DNA of 64,000 nucleotides from an uncultured Eubacteriales bacterium (GTDB taxonomy: Bacteria > Bacillota > Clostridia > Oscillospirales > Oscillospiraceae): contig UQVA01000001.1 in the NCBI GenBank assembly GCA_900544405.1, forward strand, positions 62,001-126,000, given 5' to 3'. Of the stretch, positions 55,273 to 63,693 are shown piece after piece. Under the pieces are notes generated by a model that saw nothing but the letters and a program-made list of their open reading frames with translations, searched no databases and had not been told where the DNA came from. How positions within the stretch are numbered: the stretch's first letter is position 1; each line of letters starts with the position of its first letter. The translations under genes were made by a program, and so were the position numbers.

Positions 55273-56991
55273 ATGGATGCGTTCCTCAATGGGTTCGCCC
55301 AGGCGGACCCGGAGACCTATTATGTGTTTATCGGTTTTTTGCGGGTGGCGGCACCGGTGTTTGCCTTTTTGCTGCTGCTGCGCTGCGCCAAGCCTTTGCT
55401 GACCTTCCGGCGGGAGCCGGAAATCTGGGCATGGCTGTGTCTGCCCGGAGACCAGAAGCTGCCTCTGACTCACTGGGAAAACGTGGTGGGCCGCAGCAAG
55501 CGCAGCGATGTGGTGGTGAATTTTCCCACGGTCTCCCGGAACCACTGCGTATTTACCCGCTATGATGACGGCAGTTGGACCGTGTCCGACGCCGCCTCCA
55601 AGGACGGCGTGTACGTCAACGGCAAGCGGGTCAGCATCTGCGCCCTGGAACCGGAGGACACCATCACCATCGGCGGCATTGACATGACCCTGCTGCCCAT
55701 TTCCGCCCGGCAGGAGGCGAGACTTTCGGAACTGCGGACCCCGGCGGCCTCCCCGGCCAGCGGCATGGCCAATCTCCTGATTTTGACCGTCTTTCAGCTT
55801 TGCTGCATGATGGCTTTCCTGCTCAGCGGGACCAGCCACCCCTCGGAGGTTTTCTGGGGCTTTGCGGGCCTGACGATGGCGGAATGGGTGCTGTTTATTT
55901 TCTATCTCTGTATCCGCCGACCTTCTTTTGAGGTGGAGACATTGGCCTTTTTCCTCTGCACCATGGGCATGGCGGCATTGTCCACCGTTGCCCCCGGAGA
56001 AATCAAGAAGCAGCTTCTGGCGGTGATCTTGGGTATCGGCGTGTTCCTGGCCGTGGGGTGGAGCCTCCGGGACCTGGAACGGGCCAAGCGGTTCCGGTAT
56101 CTGGCCAGCGTGGCAGGCGTGGGTCTGTTGCTGATTACTTTGGTATTCGGTCAGGAGATTTACGGTGCCAAAAACTGGCTGTACATCGGCAGCTTCTCTG
56201 TGCAGCCCTCAGAGCTTTCCAAGGTCTGCTTTGTATTCGTGGGAGCCTCCACCATGGACCGGCTGATGAACAAGCGGAATCTGATTTTGTTTATCGGCTA
56301 CTCGGCTTTCATATGCGGCTGTTTGGCCTTGATGAACGATTTCGGCACGGCACTTATCTTCTTCTGCGCCTTCCTGGTCATTGCCTTCCTACGCTCCGGC
56401 AGCGTGGGTACCGTGGCCCTGGCCATTGCGGCACTGGTATTCGCCGGGGTCGTTGCCCTGAAAATTGCCCCCCATGCCCTGCGGCGGTTCACCAGCTGGC
56501 GGCATATCTGGGAGGACCCTCTGGACACGGGCTATCAGCAGACCCGTGCTTTGATGTGCCTGGCCTCCGGCGGACTTCTGGGCTTGGGGGCCGGCCGGGG
56601 GTGGATGGTCAACGTCTTTGCGGCGGATTCCGACATGGTCTTTGCGACCATTTCCGAGGAATGGGGTCTGCTGATGGCCATTATGGTGGTGCTGTGTGTG
56701 GTTATTCTGGGCCTGTTCAGCGTCCGCAGTACCGCCGTCAGCCGCAGCAGCTTTTATACCATCGGCTCCTGCACCGCCGCCAGTATTCTTTTGGTGCAGA
56801 CCATGCTGAATGTGCTGGGTACGGTGGATGTGCTGCCCCTGACCGGCGTGACCCTACCTTTTGTTTCCAACGGCGGCAGCAGTATGCTCTGTGTGTGGGG
56901 ACTGCTGGCCTTCGTAAAGGCGGCGGACACCCGGCAGAACGCCAGCTTTGCCGTGCGGCTATCTCCCAAGGAGGCGGACAGCGATGAATAG
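55273..56991 (+). CDS. SEDS peptidoglycan polymerase (FtsW/RodA/SpoVE family) with an FHA domain
   Basis: The 572-aa protein has one membrane helix (about 20-40), then a cytoplasmic FHA domain (about 65-135) with NVVGRSKRSDVVVNFPTVSRNHCVFTRYDDG and DGVYVNGKRV. Eight or more helices of the SEDS fold follow, including GAKNWLYIGSFSVQPSELSK, DFGTALIFFCAFL and VTLPFVSNGGSSM. SEDS proteins polymerise glycan from lipid II with a class B PBP, which is the next gene (8-bp overlap). FHA domains bind phosphothreonine, so control by a Ser/Thr kinase is inferred; none is in the window. Confidence 0.94.
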   Translation: MDAFLNGFAQADPETYYVFIGFLRVAAPVFAFLLLLRCAKPLLTFRREPEIWAWLCLPGDQKLPLTHWENVVGRSKRSDVVVNFPTVSRNHCVFTRYDDGSWTVSDAASKDGVYVNGKRVSICALEPEDTITIGGIDMTLLPISARQEARLSELRTPAASPASGMANLLILTVFQLCCMMAFLLSGTSHPSEVFWGFAGLTMAEWVLFIFYLCIRRPSFEVETLAFFLCTMGMAALSTVAPGEIKKQLLAVILGIGVFLAVGWSLRDLERAKRFRYLASVAGVGLLLITLVFGQEIYGAKNWLYIGSFSVQPSELSKVCFVFVGASTMDRLMNKRNLILFIGYSAFICGCLALMNDFGTALIFFCAFLVIAFLRSGSVGTVALAIAALVFAGVVALKIAPHALRRFTSWRHIWEDPLDTGYQQTRALMCLASGGLLGLGAGRGWMVNVFAADSDMVFATISEEWGLLMAIMVVLCVVILGLFSVRSTAVSRSSFYTIGSCTAASILLVQTMLNVLGTVDVLPLTGVTLPFVSNGGSSMLCVWGLLAFVKAADTRQNASFAVRLSPKEADSDE

Positions 56992-58363
56992 AATTGCATC
57001 GAGAAGTTGGGTGGTTTTCCTGATCGCCCTGCTACTGGTGGCGGGCCTGACCTTCTTTGTGGCGGAATTCCTCACGGAGGGCGGTGACTGGGCCACGTTT
57101 AACGGGTCCCCTCATATTTACGCCTACGGGAAGGTCGCTTCCTCCGTAGTGGACCGGAACGGAGAGACTTTGCTGGACATTTCCGGCGGGGACCGGGTGT
57201 ACAGCGATTCCCTGTCTCTCCGGCAGGCCACCCTCCATTGGGTGGGGGACCGGGACGGCTTCATCAGCACGCCCTTTTACGACTATTATGCCCTGGCCCT
57301 GTCCGGCTACGATTCCCTGAACGGCGTGTACCGCTACGGGGAAAACAAGCCTGTCATGACCCTGACTCTGGATGGGGACGTGGAGCGGGCGGCGCTGGAA
57401 GCTATGGACGGCCGGAAGGGGACCATCGCCGTGTATAACTACAAGACCGGCGAGTTGCTCTGCGCCATATCGACTCCCACCTATGACCCGGATGATGTTC
57501 CGGACCTTTCCGGTGAGGAAGCCCAGGAGGAATATGCCGGTGTGTACCTGAACCGGTTCCTCCAATCGGATTATACCCCCGGCTCCATTTTCAAAATTAT
57601 CACCTACGCTGCGGCTATGGACTCCATCCCCGACATCGAGGACCAGACTTTTTACTGCGACGAGGAATACGACCTGGGCGGCGGAAAAGTCACCTGCGAG
57701 CATTGGCACGGGGAGCAGACCATCCACGAAGCCCTGACCAACTCCTGCAACATCGCCTTTGCAAAAATCGTGGAGGAGCTGGGGGCCGAGAAGCTGGAGC
57801 AGTACATCCGGGACTTCGCCATTACGGAAAGTGTGTCCTTCGATGGCCTGACCTCTGAGGAAGGGGACTTCGACCTGACCGAGGCGGGCATTCTGGAAGT
57901 GGCCTGGAGCGGCATCGGCCAGTACACGGACCTGGTGAACCCTGCCCGGTTCCTGACCTTCCTGGGGGCTGTGGCCAATGACGGCGTGGAGGTTACGCCC
58001 CATGTGGTGGAAAAAATCGCCTTGGGGGACCAGACCACCTATTCCGCCTCTGCCGGGACCACCACCCGGCGGCTCAGCAAGGCCCTGGCAAAAACGCTCC
58101 AGGAGGGGATGCGGGGCAACGTAGAAAATAACTACGGCGTTTCCTCCTTCCCGGAGGGCATGACCGTTTGCGCCAAGACCGGCACGGCCCAGGGGGAGGA
58201 CGGCTCCCGGCCCAACGCCATGATCGCCGGATTCGTTCTGGATGAGGACTACCCCCTGGCGTTCTTCGCTGCGGTGGAGCACGGGGGCTACGGCGCCGAC
58301 GTGTGCGTTCCCCTCATGGGGCAGGTGCTTGCTGCCTGCAAAGAAGCGCTGGACAAGACTTGA
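56984..58363 (+). CDS. Class B penicillin-binding protein (transpeptidase), partner of the SEDS protein
   Basis: The 459-aa protein has one N-terminal membrane helix (WVVFLIALLLVAGLTFFVA). A short linker domain lacks the long PBP dimerisation domain. The transpeptidase domain has SIFK (Ser201, Lys204), SCN (254-256) and KTGTAQ (from 398). Its small size resembles the PbpA/PBP2-like partners that sit next to FHA-FtsW genes in Actinobacteria and Clostridia. The ATG at 56984 follows AAGGAGG inside the preceding gene's last codons, so it is translationally coupled. Confidence 0.94.
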   Translation: MNRIASRSWVVFLIALLLVAGLTFFVAEFLTEGGDWATFNGSPHIYAYGKVASSVVDRNGETLLDISGGDRVYSDSLSLRQATLHWVGDRDGFISTPFYDYYALALSGYDSLNGVYRYGENKPVMTLTLDGDVERAALEAMDGRKGTIAVYNYKTGELLCAISTPTYDPDDVPDLSGEEAQEEYAGVYLNRFLQSDYTPGSIFKIITYAAAMDSIPDIEDQTFYCDEEYDLGGGKVTCEHWHGEQTIHEALTNSCNIAFAKIVEELGAEKLEQYIRDFAITESVSFDGLTSEEGDFDLTEAGILEVAWSGIGQYTDLVNPARFLTFLGAVANDGVEVTPHVVEKIALGDQTTYSASAGTTTRRLSKALAKTLQEGMRGNVENNYGVSSFPEGMTVCAKTGTAQGEDGSRPNAMIAGFVLDEDYPLAFFAAVEHGGYGADVCVPLMGQVLAACKEALDKT

Positions 58364-58377
58364 ATGACATGACTCCG

Positions 58378-58413
58378 ACACCCCCTGCATAGGCTGAAGC
58401 AGGGGGTGTTTTT
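58378..58413 (+). terminator. Terminator after the class B PBP gene that abuts a start codon
   Basis: ACACCCCCTGC (58378-58388) pairs with GCAGGGGGTGT (58399-58409), followed by TTTT and then ATG at 58414. The 3' arm AGGGGGTG would also serve as the ribosome site of that small gene. Confidence 0.85.
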
Positions 58414-58563
58414 ATGTGCCGGCAGAATCAACTTTTTGGCTGGATGCTGGTGTGCTTTGGGGCCGGACTGCTTCTGGGCACCTGGATCGCTTCCGTATTT
58501 TTGGGCTGCTGCATGGGCGTGGCCGCCGTGGCGGCGGGTGTGCTGGTGCTGAATCGGAAGTAG
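58414..58563 (+). CDS. Very small membrane protein (49 aa)
   Basis: The frame encodes MCRQNQLFGWMLVCFGAGLL and onward: one long Gly/Cys-rich hydrophobic helix or hairpin (LLLGTWIASVFLGCCMGVAA) ending in VLNRK. Its only ribosome site is in the terminator's 3' arm. The apolar, positively ended composition supports a real peptide; I recognise no named family. It lies between the SEDS/PBP pair and sipL. Confidence 0.6.
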   Translation: MCRQNQLFGWMLVCFGAGLLLGTWIASVFLGCCMGVAAVAAGVLVLNRK

Positions 58564-58625
58564 GCATAAACCTGTCCCCCGCCGCATAAGCTGATGGCAG
58601 CGAAAGGTACAAGGAGTGATGCAAA

Positions 58626-60092
58626 ATGGAATTGCAGTTTCAGAAAACCGGAATTCCCTGCCTGAAGGAGGTCCTTCGGGAGCCGAAAAATCAGGAGCAG
58701 ACCCAGGAGCTGCGGCTGCCGGAGGCCTACCCGGACGTGGGGCGGGTGCTGGGAGCCTTCGGCGTGCCGGTGCTGCGGGGCAAGGAGTGGCGGCGGAAGG
58801 AGATCGGCGTCTCCGCCGGAATTACCGTCTGGGTGCTGTATGTGCCGGAGGACGGCAGCGAGGTCCGCAGTTTACAGACCTGGGTCCCCATGGAATTCGT
58901 CTGGGACCTGCCGGAAACGGAACGGGACGGGACCATCCGGGTGAGCCTGCTGCTGCGGGGGCTGGATGCCCGGTCGGTATCCGCCCGGAAAATCCTCATC
59001 CGGGGAGAGTTGAGCGCTCTGGCGGAAGCGGAAGAACCCCAGGAGATCGGCGTTTACTTACCGGAAAATGTGCCGGCGGACGTGCAGCTGCTCCGGCGGA
59101 CCTATCCCATGCTGCTGCCCAAGGAGGCAGGGGAGAAGGCCTTCGCCCTGGACGAGGAACTGACCCTTCCCGACGGCGGGGCCAAGCTGCTTTCCGCCGT
59201 GCTGCGGCCGGAGATCATCGATCAGAAGGTCATGTCGGACAAAGTGGTGTTCCGGGGGGCGGCCAATCTGCACGCCCTGCTCCGCACCGGCGATGGGGAA
59301 CTGCGCTGCACCGATTTTGAACTGCCCTTCTCCCAATATACGGACCTTGCCCGGGAGTACGCCGAAACGGCCCGGGCCACGGTGGTCCCGGCGGTGTCCG
59401 GCATGGAAATTGAGGAATGGGAGGGCCGTCTGCGGCTGAAGGCCGGTCTGGTGGGCCAGTACCGGGTGGAGGAACAGCAGATGGTGGAGTGCGTGGAGGA
59501 TGCCTATTCGCCACGGCGCAGCGTGGAGAAAATGCTTGCCCAGGAGACCGTCCCGGCGGTGCTGGACCAGAGCCGGGAGGCGGTCAGCGTAGCCACGGAG
59601 GGGGAACTGGCGGTATTTCTGGACGGGGCCATGCTCCTGGACCAGCCAGCGGTCCGGCCTGACGGAGATTCGGATGTGGTGACGCTTACCGGGACCCTGG
59701 CGGCCCTGGGCAAGGACGAAACCGGGATGCTTTGCTGGGAAAACCGCCGCTGGGAAGCGGAGCGGACCATTCCCTGCGATGCCGACTGCCGGGTGACGGC
59801 CCTGGCGGCGCCCACCGGAAAGGTCTACTGGCAGGATGGCGGCCGGGGGACCGTAGCCCTGACCACCAGCACCGGCACCAGCCGCCCCATGACCATGATC
59901 TGCGGCCTGGAATTGGGACCCATGGAGGAACCGGACCCGGCACGGCCCAGTCTGATTCTACGCCGGACGGGAGAAGGGGGCCTGTGGGAGTTGGCGAAGG
60001 CGTGCGGCTCCACCGTGGAGGCCATCCGCAGCGCCAACGGCCTCGAAGCCGAGCCGGAGGGCGGAAAGCTGCTGCTGATCCCCGTCAGATGA
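58626..60092 (+). CDS. SPOCS (DUF3794) and LysM protein, SipL-like spore morphogenesis factor
   Basis: The 488-aa protein has repeated DUF3794/SPOCS domains (about 30-140, 155-260 and 290-400), with lines such as VWVLYVPEDGSEVRSLQTWV and KVVFRGAANLHALLRTGDGE. A C-terminal LysM domain ends it (LWELAKACGSTVEAIRSANGLE). This order matches SipL of Clostridioides difficile, which pairs with SpoIVA to link spore coat and forespore membrane. It indicates a spore former. The ATG at 58626 follows AAGGAGTG. Terminators on both sides make it a single unit; its promoter is not obvious and may be a sporulation-sigma type. Confidence 0.9.
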   Translation: MELQFQKTGIPCLKEVLREPKNQEQTQELRLPEAYPDVGRVLGAFGVPVLRGKEWRRKEIGVSAGITVWVLYVPEDGSEVRSLQTWVPMEFVWDLPETERDGTIRVSLLLRGLDARSVSARKILIRGELSALAEAEEPQEIGVYLPENVPADVQLLRRTYPMLLPKEAGEKAFALDEELTLPDGGAKLLSAVLRPEIIDQKVMSDKVVFRGAANLHALLRTGDGELRCTDFELPFSQYTDLAREYAETARATVVPAVSGMEIEEWEGRLRLKAGLVGQYRVEEQQMVECVEDAYSPRRSVEKMLAQETVPAVLDQSREAVSVATEGELAVFLDGAMLLDQPAVRPDGDSDVVTLTGTLAALGKDETGMLCWENRRWEAERTIPCDADCRVTALAAPTGKVYWQDGGRGTVALTTSTGTSRPMTMICGLELGPMEEPDPARPSLILRRTGEGGLWELAKACGSTVEAIRSANGLEAEPEGGKLLLIPVR

Positions 60093-60100
60093 AAAATCGT

Positions 60101-60133
60101 GCCGGAGGCAGAAACCCTGTCTCCGGCTTTTTC
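60101..60133 (+). terminator. sipL terminator
   Basis: GCCGGAG (60101-60107) pairs with CTCCGGC (60121-60127), followed by TTTTTC. Confidence 0.85.
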
Positions 60134-60135
60134 GG

Positions 60136-60164
60136 TTGACAGGGCGGCGGGAATGTGATACATT
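60136..60164 (+). promoter_or_regulatory. yhfC promoter
   Basis: TTGACA (60136-60141), 17 nt, TACATT (60159-60164), 30 nt before the start. Confidence 0.75.
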
Positions 60165-60193
60165 CAATAGAAAAAACGGAAAGACGGGATATT

Positions 60194-60997
60194 ATGACCT
60201 TACAAACCATTCCCTTTGCCAATTTGGCGGGACTTTTGTTCACCAGCCTGACCAGCGTGGTGCTGCCGCTGGTGCTGTGGGTGCTGGCCTGCAAAAAGTG
60301 GCAGGAAAAACCCAACAGCCTCGTTGCAGGCAGCGGCGGCTTCGTGATTTTCGCGCTCATTCTGGAGCAGAGCGTCAATTCCATCGTGCTGAACGACACG
60401 GCCATTCAGGAGACCCCCTGGCTTCTCTATCTCTACGGCGGAGCCGTGGCGGCGCTTTTTGAGGAACTGGGCCGGTTCTTTATGATGAAAGTGGCCATGC
60501 GGAAGAACCTGGACGCCCCCAACGCCGTGCTTTACGGCCTGGGCCATGGCGGCATCGAGTCCGTGATGGTGGTGGGCATGACCTATGTGAATAATTTCAT
60601 CATTGCCGTGATGGTCCAGTCCGGGAAAATGGCGGAGTCTCTGGCAACTCTGGAGCAGGCGGAGGCGGAGCAGACGGTCCGGAATCTGGAGCCTCTGTGG
60701 ACCCTGACCGCCGACCAGTTCTTCCTGCCCGGCGTGGAGCGGGTCCTGGCCCTGGCCATGCAGGTGGCCTTCTCGCTGCTGGTGTACCGGAGCGTGAAGG
60801 CCAAGAAAATCGGCTTCCTGGGCCTGTCCCTGCTGTGCCATTTCCTGATGACCTTCCTATCCAGCCTGGCGGGAGCCTACCTGGGCGGCATTGCGGCAGA
60901 GGCGTGCAATCTGGCACTGACGGCGGTCATTTGCGGCCTGGCCTGGAAGCTGGTGTGGCAGCCGGAAAATGGGGTTGAAAATCCGGACGACTTGTGA
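60194..60997 (+). CDS. YhfC-family intramembrane metalloprotease-like protein
   Basis: The 267-aa protein has about seven helices and the family motifs AALFEELGRFFMMKVAMRKN (Glu pair) and VLYGLGHGGIESVMVVGM (His and Glu), which resemble the EExxR and HxxxE sites of CPBP-type membrane proteases. A third polar site, LLCHFLMTFLSS, fits the same fold. The substrate is unknown. Its stop codon touches the -10 box of the next gene's promoter. The ATG at 60194 has a poor ribosome site. Confidence 0.85.
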   Translation: MTLQTIPFANLAGLLFTSLTSVVLPLVLWVLACKKWQEKPNSLVAGSGGFVIFALILEQSVNSIVLNDTAIQETPWLLYLYGGAVAALFEELGRFFMMKVAMRKNLDAPNAVLYGLGHGGIESVMVVGMTYVNNFIIAVMVQSGKMAESLATLEQAEAEQTVRNLEPLWTLTADQFFLPGVERVLALAMQVAFSLLVYRSVKAKKIGFLGLSLLCHFLMTFLSSLAGAYLGGIAAEACNLALTAVICGLAWKLVWQPENGVENPDDL

Positions 60998-61003
60998 TAT
61001 AAT
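60975..61003 (+). promoter_or_regulatory. Uridine phosphorylase promoter
   Basis: TTGAAA (60975-60980), 17 nt, TATAAT (60998-61003). The -35 lies inside the end of yhfC. Confidence 0.82.
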
Positions 61004-61036
61004 AATAAAACATCATTCAACTAAGGAGCGATATTC

Positions 61037-61807
61037 ATGCAAGATACCGGAAGACAGTTCCATATTCACTGTGTGGAGGGGGATGTTGGCCGATATTGCA
61101 TCCTCCCCGGCGACCCCGGCCGCTGCGAGGCCATTGCAAATCTATTCGATAACCCCGTCCATATCGGGATGAACCGGGAGTACAACATTTATACCGGCAC
61201 CCTGCTGGGGGAGAAGGTCAGCGTCTGCTCCACCGGCATCGGCGGACCCTCTGCCTCCATTGCCATGGAGGAGCTGCACAATATCGGTGCGGACACCTTC
61301 ATTCGGGTGGGCACCTGCGGCGGCATCGCCATGGATGTGCTGCCCGGCGACGTGATCGTTGCCACCGGCGCTGTCCGTTATGAGCATACCTCTCTGGAAT
61401 ATGCCCCCATCGAGTATCCGGCGGTGCCGGACTTCGGCGTGACCGCAGCCCTGAAGGCCGCCGGTGAGGACCTGGGCTACCGCATCCATACCGGCGTGGT
61501 CCAGTGCAAGGACGCTTTCTACGGCCAGCACAGCCCGGAGAAGTCCCCGGTGTACTACGACCTGCTGCAGAAGTGGGAAAGCTGGAAGCGCCTGGGCGTG
61601 AAGGCCAGCGAGATGGAGTCCGCAGCCCTCTTTGTGGTGGCGGCGGCTCTGGGCGTCCGCTGCGGCAGCTGCTTCCATGTGATCTGGAACCAGGAGCGGG
61701 AGAAGGCCGGACTGGCCATGCCCATGACCGAGGACACCACTGGTGCCATCAAGGTGGGCGTGGAGGCCCTGAAACGGCTCATTGCCGCCGACAAACAGGC
61801 AAAATAA
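61037..61807 (+). CDS. Uridine phosphorylase
   Basis: The 256-aa NP-I family enzyme has YCILPGDPGRCEAIANLF, the phosphate-site VCSTGIGGPSASIAMEEL, IRVGTCGGIAMDV and VKASEMESAALFVVA (ribose-binding EMES). These match uridine phosphorylase, which splits uridine to uracil and ribose-1-phosphate for salvage; related purine phosphorylases cannot be fully excluded. It has its own promoter and terminator. Confidence 0.9.
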   Translation: MQDTGRQFHIHCVEGDVGRYCILPGDPGRCEAIANLFDNPVHIGMNREYNIYTGTLLGEKVSVCSTGIGGPSASIAMEELHNIGADTFIRVGTCGGIAMDVLPGDVIVATGAVRYEHTSLEYAPIEYPAVPDFGVTAALKAAGEDLGYRIHTGVVQCKDAFYGQHSPEKSPVYYDLLQKWESWKRLGVKASEMESAALFVVAAALGVRCGSCFHVIWNQEREKAGLAMPMTEDTTGAIKVGVEALKRLIAADKQAK

Positions 61808-61815
61808 ACGCTTTT

Positions 61816-61858
61816 CGGAGGGCGTCGGTTGGAAGATCGGCACCCTCCGACATTTTTC
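61816..61858 (+). terminator. Terminator after uridine phosphorylase
   Basis: CGGAGGG (61816-61822) pairs with CCCTCCG (61843-61849) around an inner GGTT/GATC-type stem, followed by ACATTTTTC. Confidence 0.7.
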
Positions 61859-61930
61859 ACAAGAAACCGGTTGCGAATCCCAAAAACAGTATGGAAAACG
61901 GATAATCCTTCCGGAAAACGCCGCCGATTC

Positions 61931-61960
61931 TTGACAGCGGATTCCCCGATATGCTACAAT
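61931..61960 (+). promoter_or_regulatory. purE-purM-purN promoter
   Basis: TTGACA (61931-61936), 18 nt, TACAAT (61955-61960), just before the ZTP riboswitch. Confidence 0.85.
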
Positions 61961-61975
61961 AACGCCGAATCATAC

Positions 61976-62098
61976 AGAATCTTTCGTAACTGGCGGATGA
62001 AGATGGAGCACCATCGGGGAACGAAAGCTGGCATTTCTGCACAAGCCGACCGCCTGGGCGCTCTTGACCTTTTTGAATGGGCCAAGTGCGCCTTTTTT
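61976..62098 (+). promoter_or_regulatory. ZTP (pfl) riboswitch with expression-platform terminator
   Basis: CTTTCGT (61981-61987) pairs with ACGAAAG (62021-62027); inside are AACTGGCG, the hairpin GATGG-AGCA-CCATC and CGGGGAACG. The conserved CCGCCTGGGC (62050-62059) supplies the pseudoknot strand. This pattern is diagnostic for the pfl motif that binds ZTP/ZMP. A terminator follows (GGCGC/GCGCC with CTTG/CAAG, 62057-62092, then TTTTTT). ZTP or ZMP, which signal low 10-formyl-THF, should allow read-through into the purine genes. Confidence 0.93.
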
Positions 62099-62126
62099 GG
62101 TTTTTGCGGAGGAATTGGAGGTTTCT

Positions 62127-62615
62127 ATGAAGAAAATCGGTATCGTCATGGGCAGTGACAGCGACCTTCCCATCATCAAGAAGGCCACGGATCTGCTCCG
62201 CACCCTGGAGATCCCCTTTGAGGTACACGTCTACTCTGCCCACCGGACCCCGGAGGAAGCACGCAGCTTTGCATGCAGCGCCCGGGAGAACGGCTTCGGT
62301 GTGCTCATCGCCGCTGCCGGTATGGCGGCCCACCTGGCCGGAGCCATTGCGGCCAATACCACCCTGCCGGTGATCGGCATTCCTTGTAAAAGTGCAGCCT
62401 TTGGCGGCATTGACGCCCTTCTTTCCACTGTTCAGATGCCCACGGGTATCCCCGTAGCGACGGTCGCAGTGGACGGAGGCGCCAATGCCGCTTTGCTTGC
62501 GGCCCAGATTTTGGCCGTGGAAGATGCGGCCCTGGCCGAAAAGCTGGACGCCAAGCGGCAGAAGGACGCTCAGGCGGTGCTGGAAAAAGACGCCGCCATT
62601 CTGGAACGACTTTAA
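62127..62615 (+). CDS. purE: 5-(carboxyamino)imidazole ribonucleotide mutase
   Basis: The 162-aa class I PurE moves the carboxyl group of N5-CAIR to give CAIR. Marks are IGIVMGSDSDLPIIKKA, VHVYSAHRTPEEARSFA (catalytic His), VLIAAAGMAAHLAGAIAANT and GGIDALLSTVQMPTGIPVATV. The ATG at 62127 follows GGAGG; an upstream frame runs through the riboswitch terminator and is rejected. It is first in the purE-purM-purN operon. Confidence 0.97.
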   Translation: MKKIGIVMGSDSDLPIIKKATDLLRTLEIPFEVHVYSAHRTPEEARSFACSARENGFGVLIAAAGMAAHLAGAIAANTTLPVIGIPCKSAAFGGIDALLSTVQMPTGIPVATVAVDGGANAALLAAQILAVEDAALAEKLDAKRQKDAQAVLEKDAAILERL

Positions 62616-62641
62616 TTCGACAGGAAGAAAGGAACGAACCT

Positions 62642-63685
62642 ATGAACACCCAATCCAGATCCGATTCTTACGCAGCCGCCGGTGTGGACATTACCGCCGG
62701 ATACCGGGCCGTGGAGCTGATGAAGCAGCACATTGCCAAAACCATGACCTCCGGCGTCTGCTCCGACGTGGGCGGCTTCGGCGGGCTTTTTGAGCTGGAC
62801 GTGACCGGCATGACCCGGCCCGTGCTGGTCAGCGGCACCGACGGCGTGGGTACTAAGCTGAAAATCGCTTTCCTGATGGACAAGCACGACACCGTGGGCA
62901 TCGACTGCGTGGCCATGTGCGTCAACGATATTATCTGCTGCGGAGCCAAGCCCCTGTTCTTCCTGGATTACATCGCCTGCGGCAAGAATGTGCCGGAGCG
63001 CATCGAGTCCATCGTGAAGGGCGTCTGCGACGGCTGCGTCCAGTCCGGCGCTGCCCTGATTGGCGGCGAGACCGCCGAAATGCCCGGCTTCTATCCCGTG
63101 GACGAGTACGACCTGGCCGGTTACTGCACCGGCGTGGTGGACAAGTCCAAGATCATTGACAATAAGACCATGCAGACCGGGGACGTGGTCATCGCCCTTC
63201 CGTCCTCCGGCGTTCATTCCAACGGCTTCTCTCTGGTGCGGAAGGTGTTCGACGTGGAGCATACGGACCTGCATAAGCCGCTGGAGGCTCTGGACGGTGC
63301 CTCTCTGGGCGAGACCCTGCTGACTCCCACCAAAATCTATGTGAAGCCGGTGCTGGCCCTGCTGGAGCAGGTAGCGGTGAAGGGCATTTCCCACATCACC
63401 GGCGGCGGCTTCTATGAGAACATCCCCAGAAGCATCCCCGACGGCCTGGGTGCAAAAATCACCGAGTCCAGCGTCCGGGTGCTGCCCATCTTCGACCTGA
63501 TCGCCAAGACCGGCAATATCTCCAAGCGGGATATGTTCAACACCTTCAATATGGGCGTGGGCATGAGCATCGTGGTGGCCGCCGAGGATGCGGACAAGGC
63601 CCTTTCCGTTCTCCATGCCCAGGGCGAGGACGCTTACGTCATCGGCGAGATTGTGGAATCCGCCGAGAAGATCACCATTTGCTGA
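62642..63685 (+). CDS. purM: Phosphoribosylformylglycinamidine cyclo-ligase (AIR synthetase)
   Basis: The 347-aa enzyme closes the imidazole ring to give AIR. It shows DSYAAAGVDITAGYRAVELM, the nucleotide-binding VSGTDGVGTKLKIAF, CVNDIICCGAKPLFFLDYIA, GGETAEMPGFY and VVIALPSSGVHSNGFSLVRKV. The length is normal. It lies 26 nt after purE and 8 nt before purN. Confidence 0.97.
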   Translation: MNTQSRSDSYAAAGVDITAGYRAVELMKQHIAKTMTSGVCSDVGGFGGLFELDVTGMTRPVLVSGTDGVGTKLKIAFLMDKHDTVGIDCVAMCVNDIICCGAKPLFFLDYIACGKNVPERIESIVKGVCDGCVQSGAALIGGETAEMPGFYPVDEYDLAGYCTGVVDKSKIIDNKTMQTGDVVIALPSSGVHSNGFSLVRKVFDVEHTDLHKPLEALDGASLGETLLTPTKIYVKPVLALLEQVAVKGISHITGGGFYENIPRSIPDGLGAKITESSVRVLPIFDLIAKTGNISKRDMFNTFNMGVGMSIVVAAEDADKALSVLHAQGEDAYVIGEIVESAEKITIC

Positions 63686-63693
63686 GGACGGCC

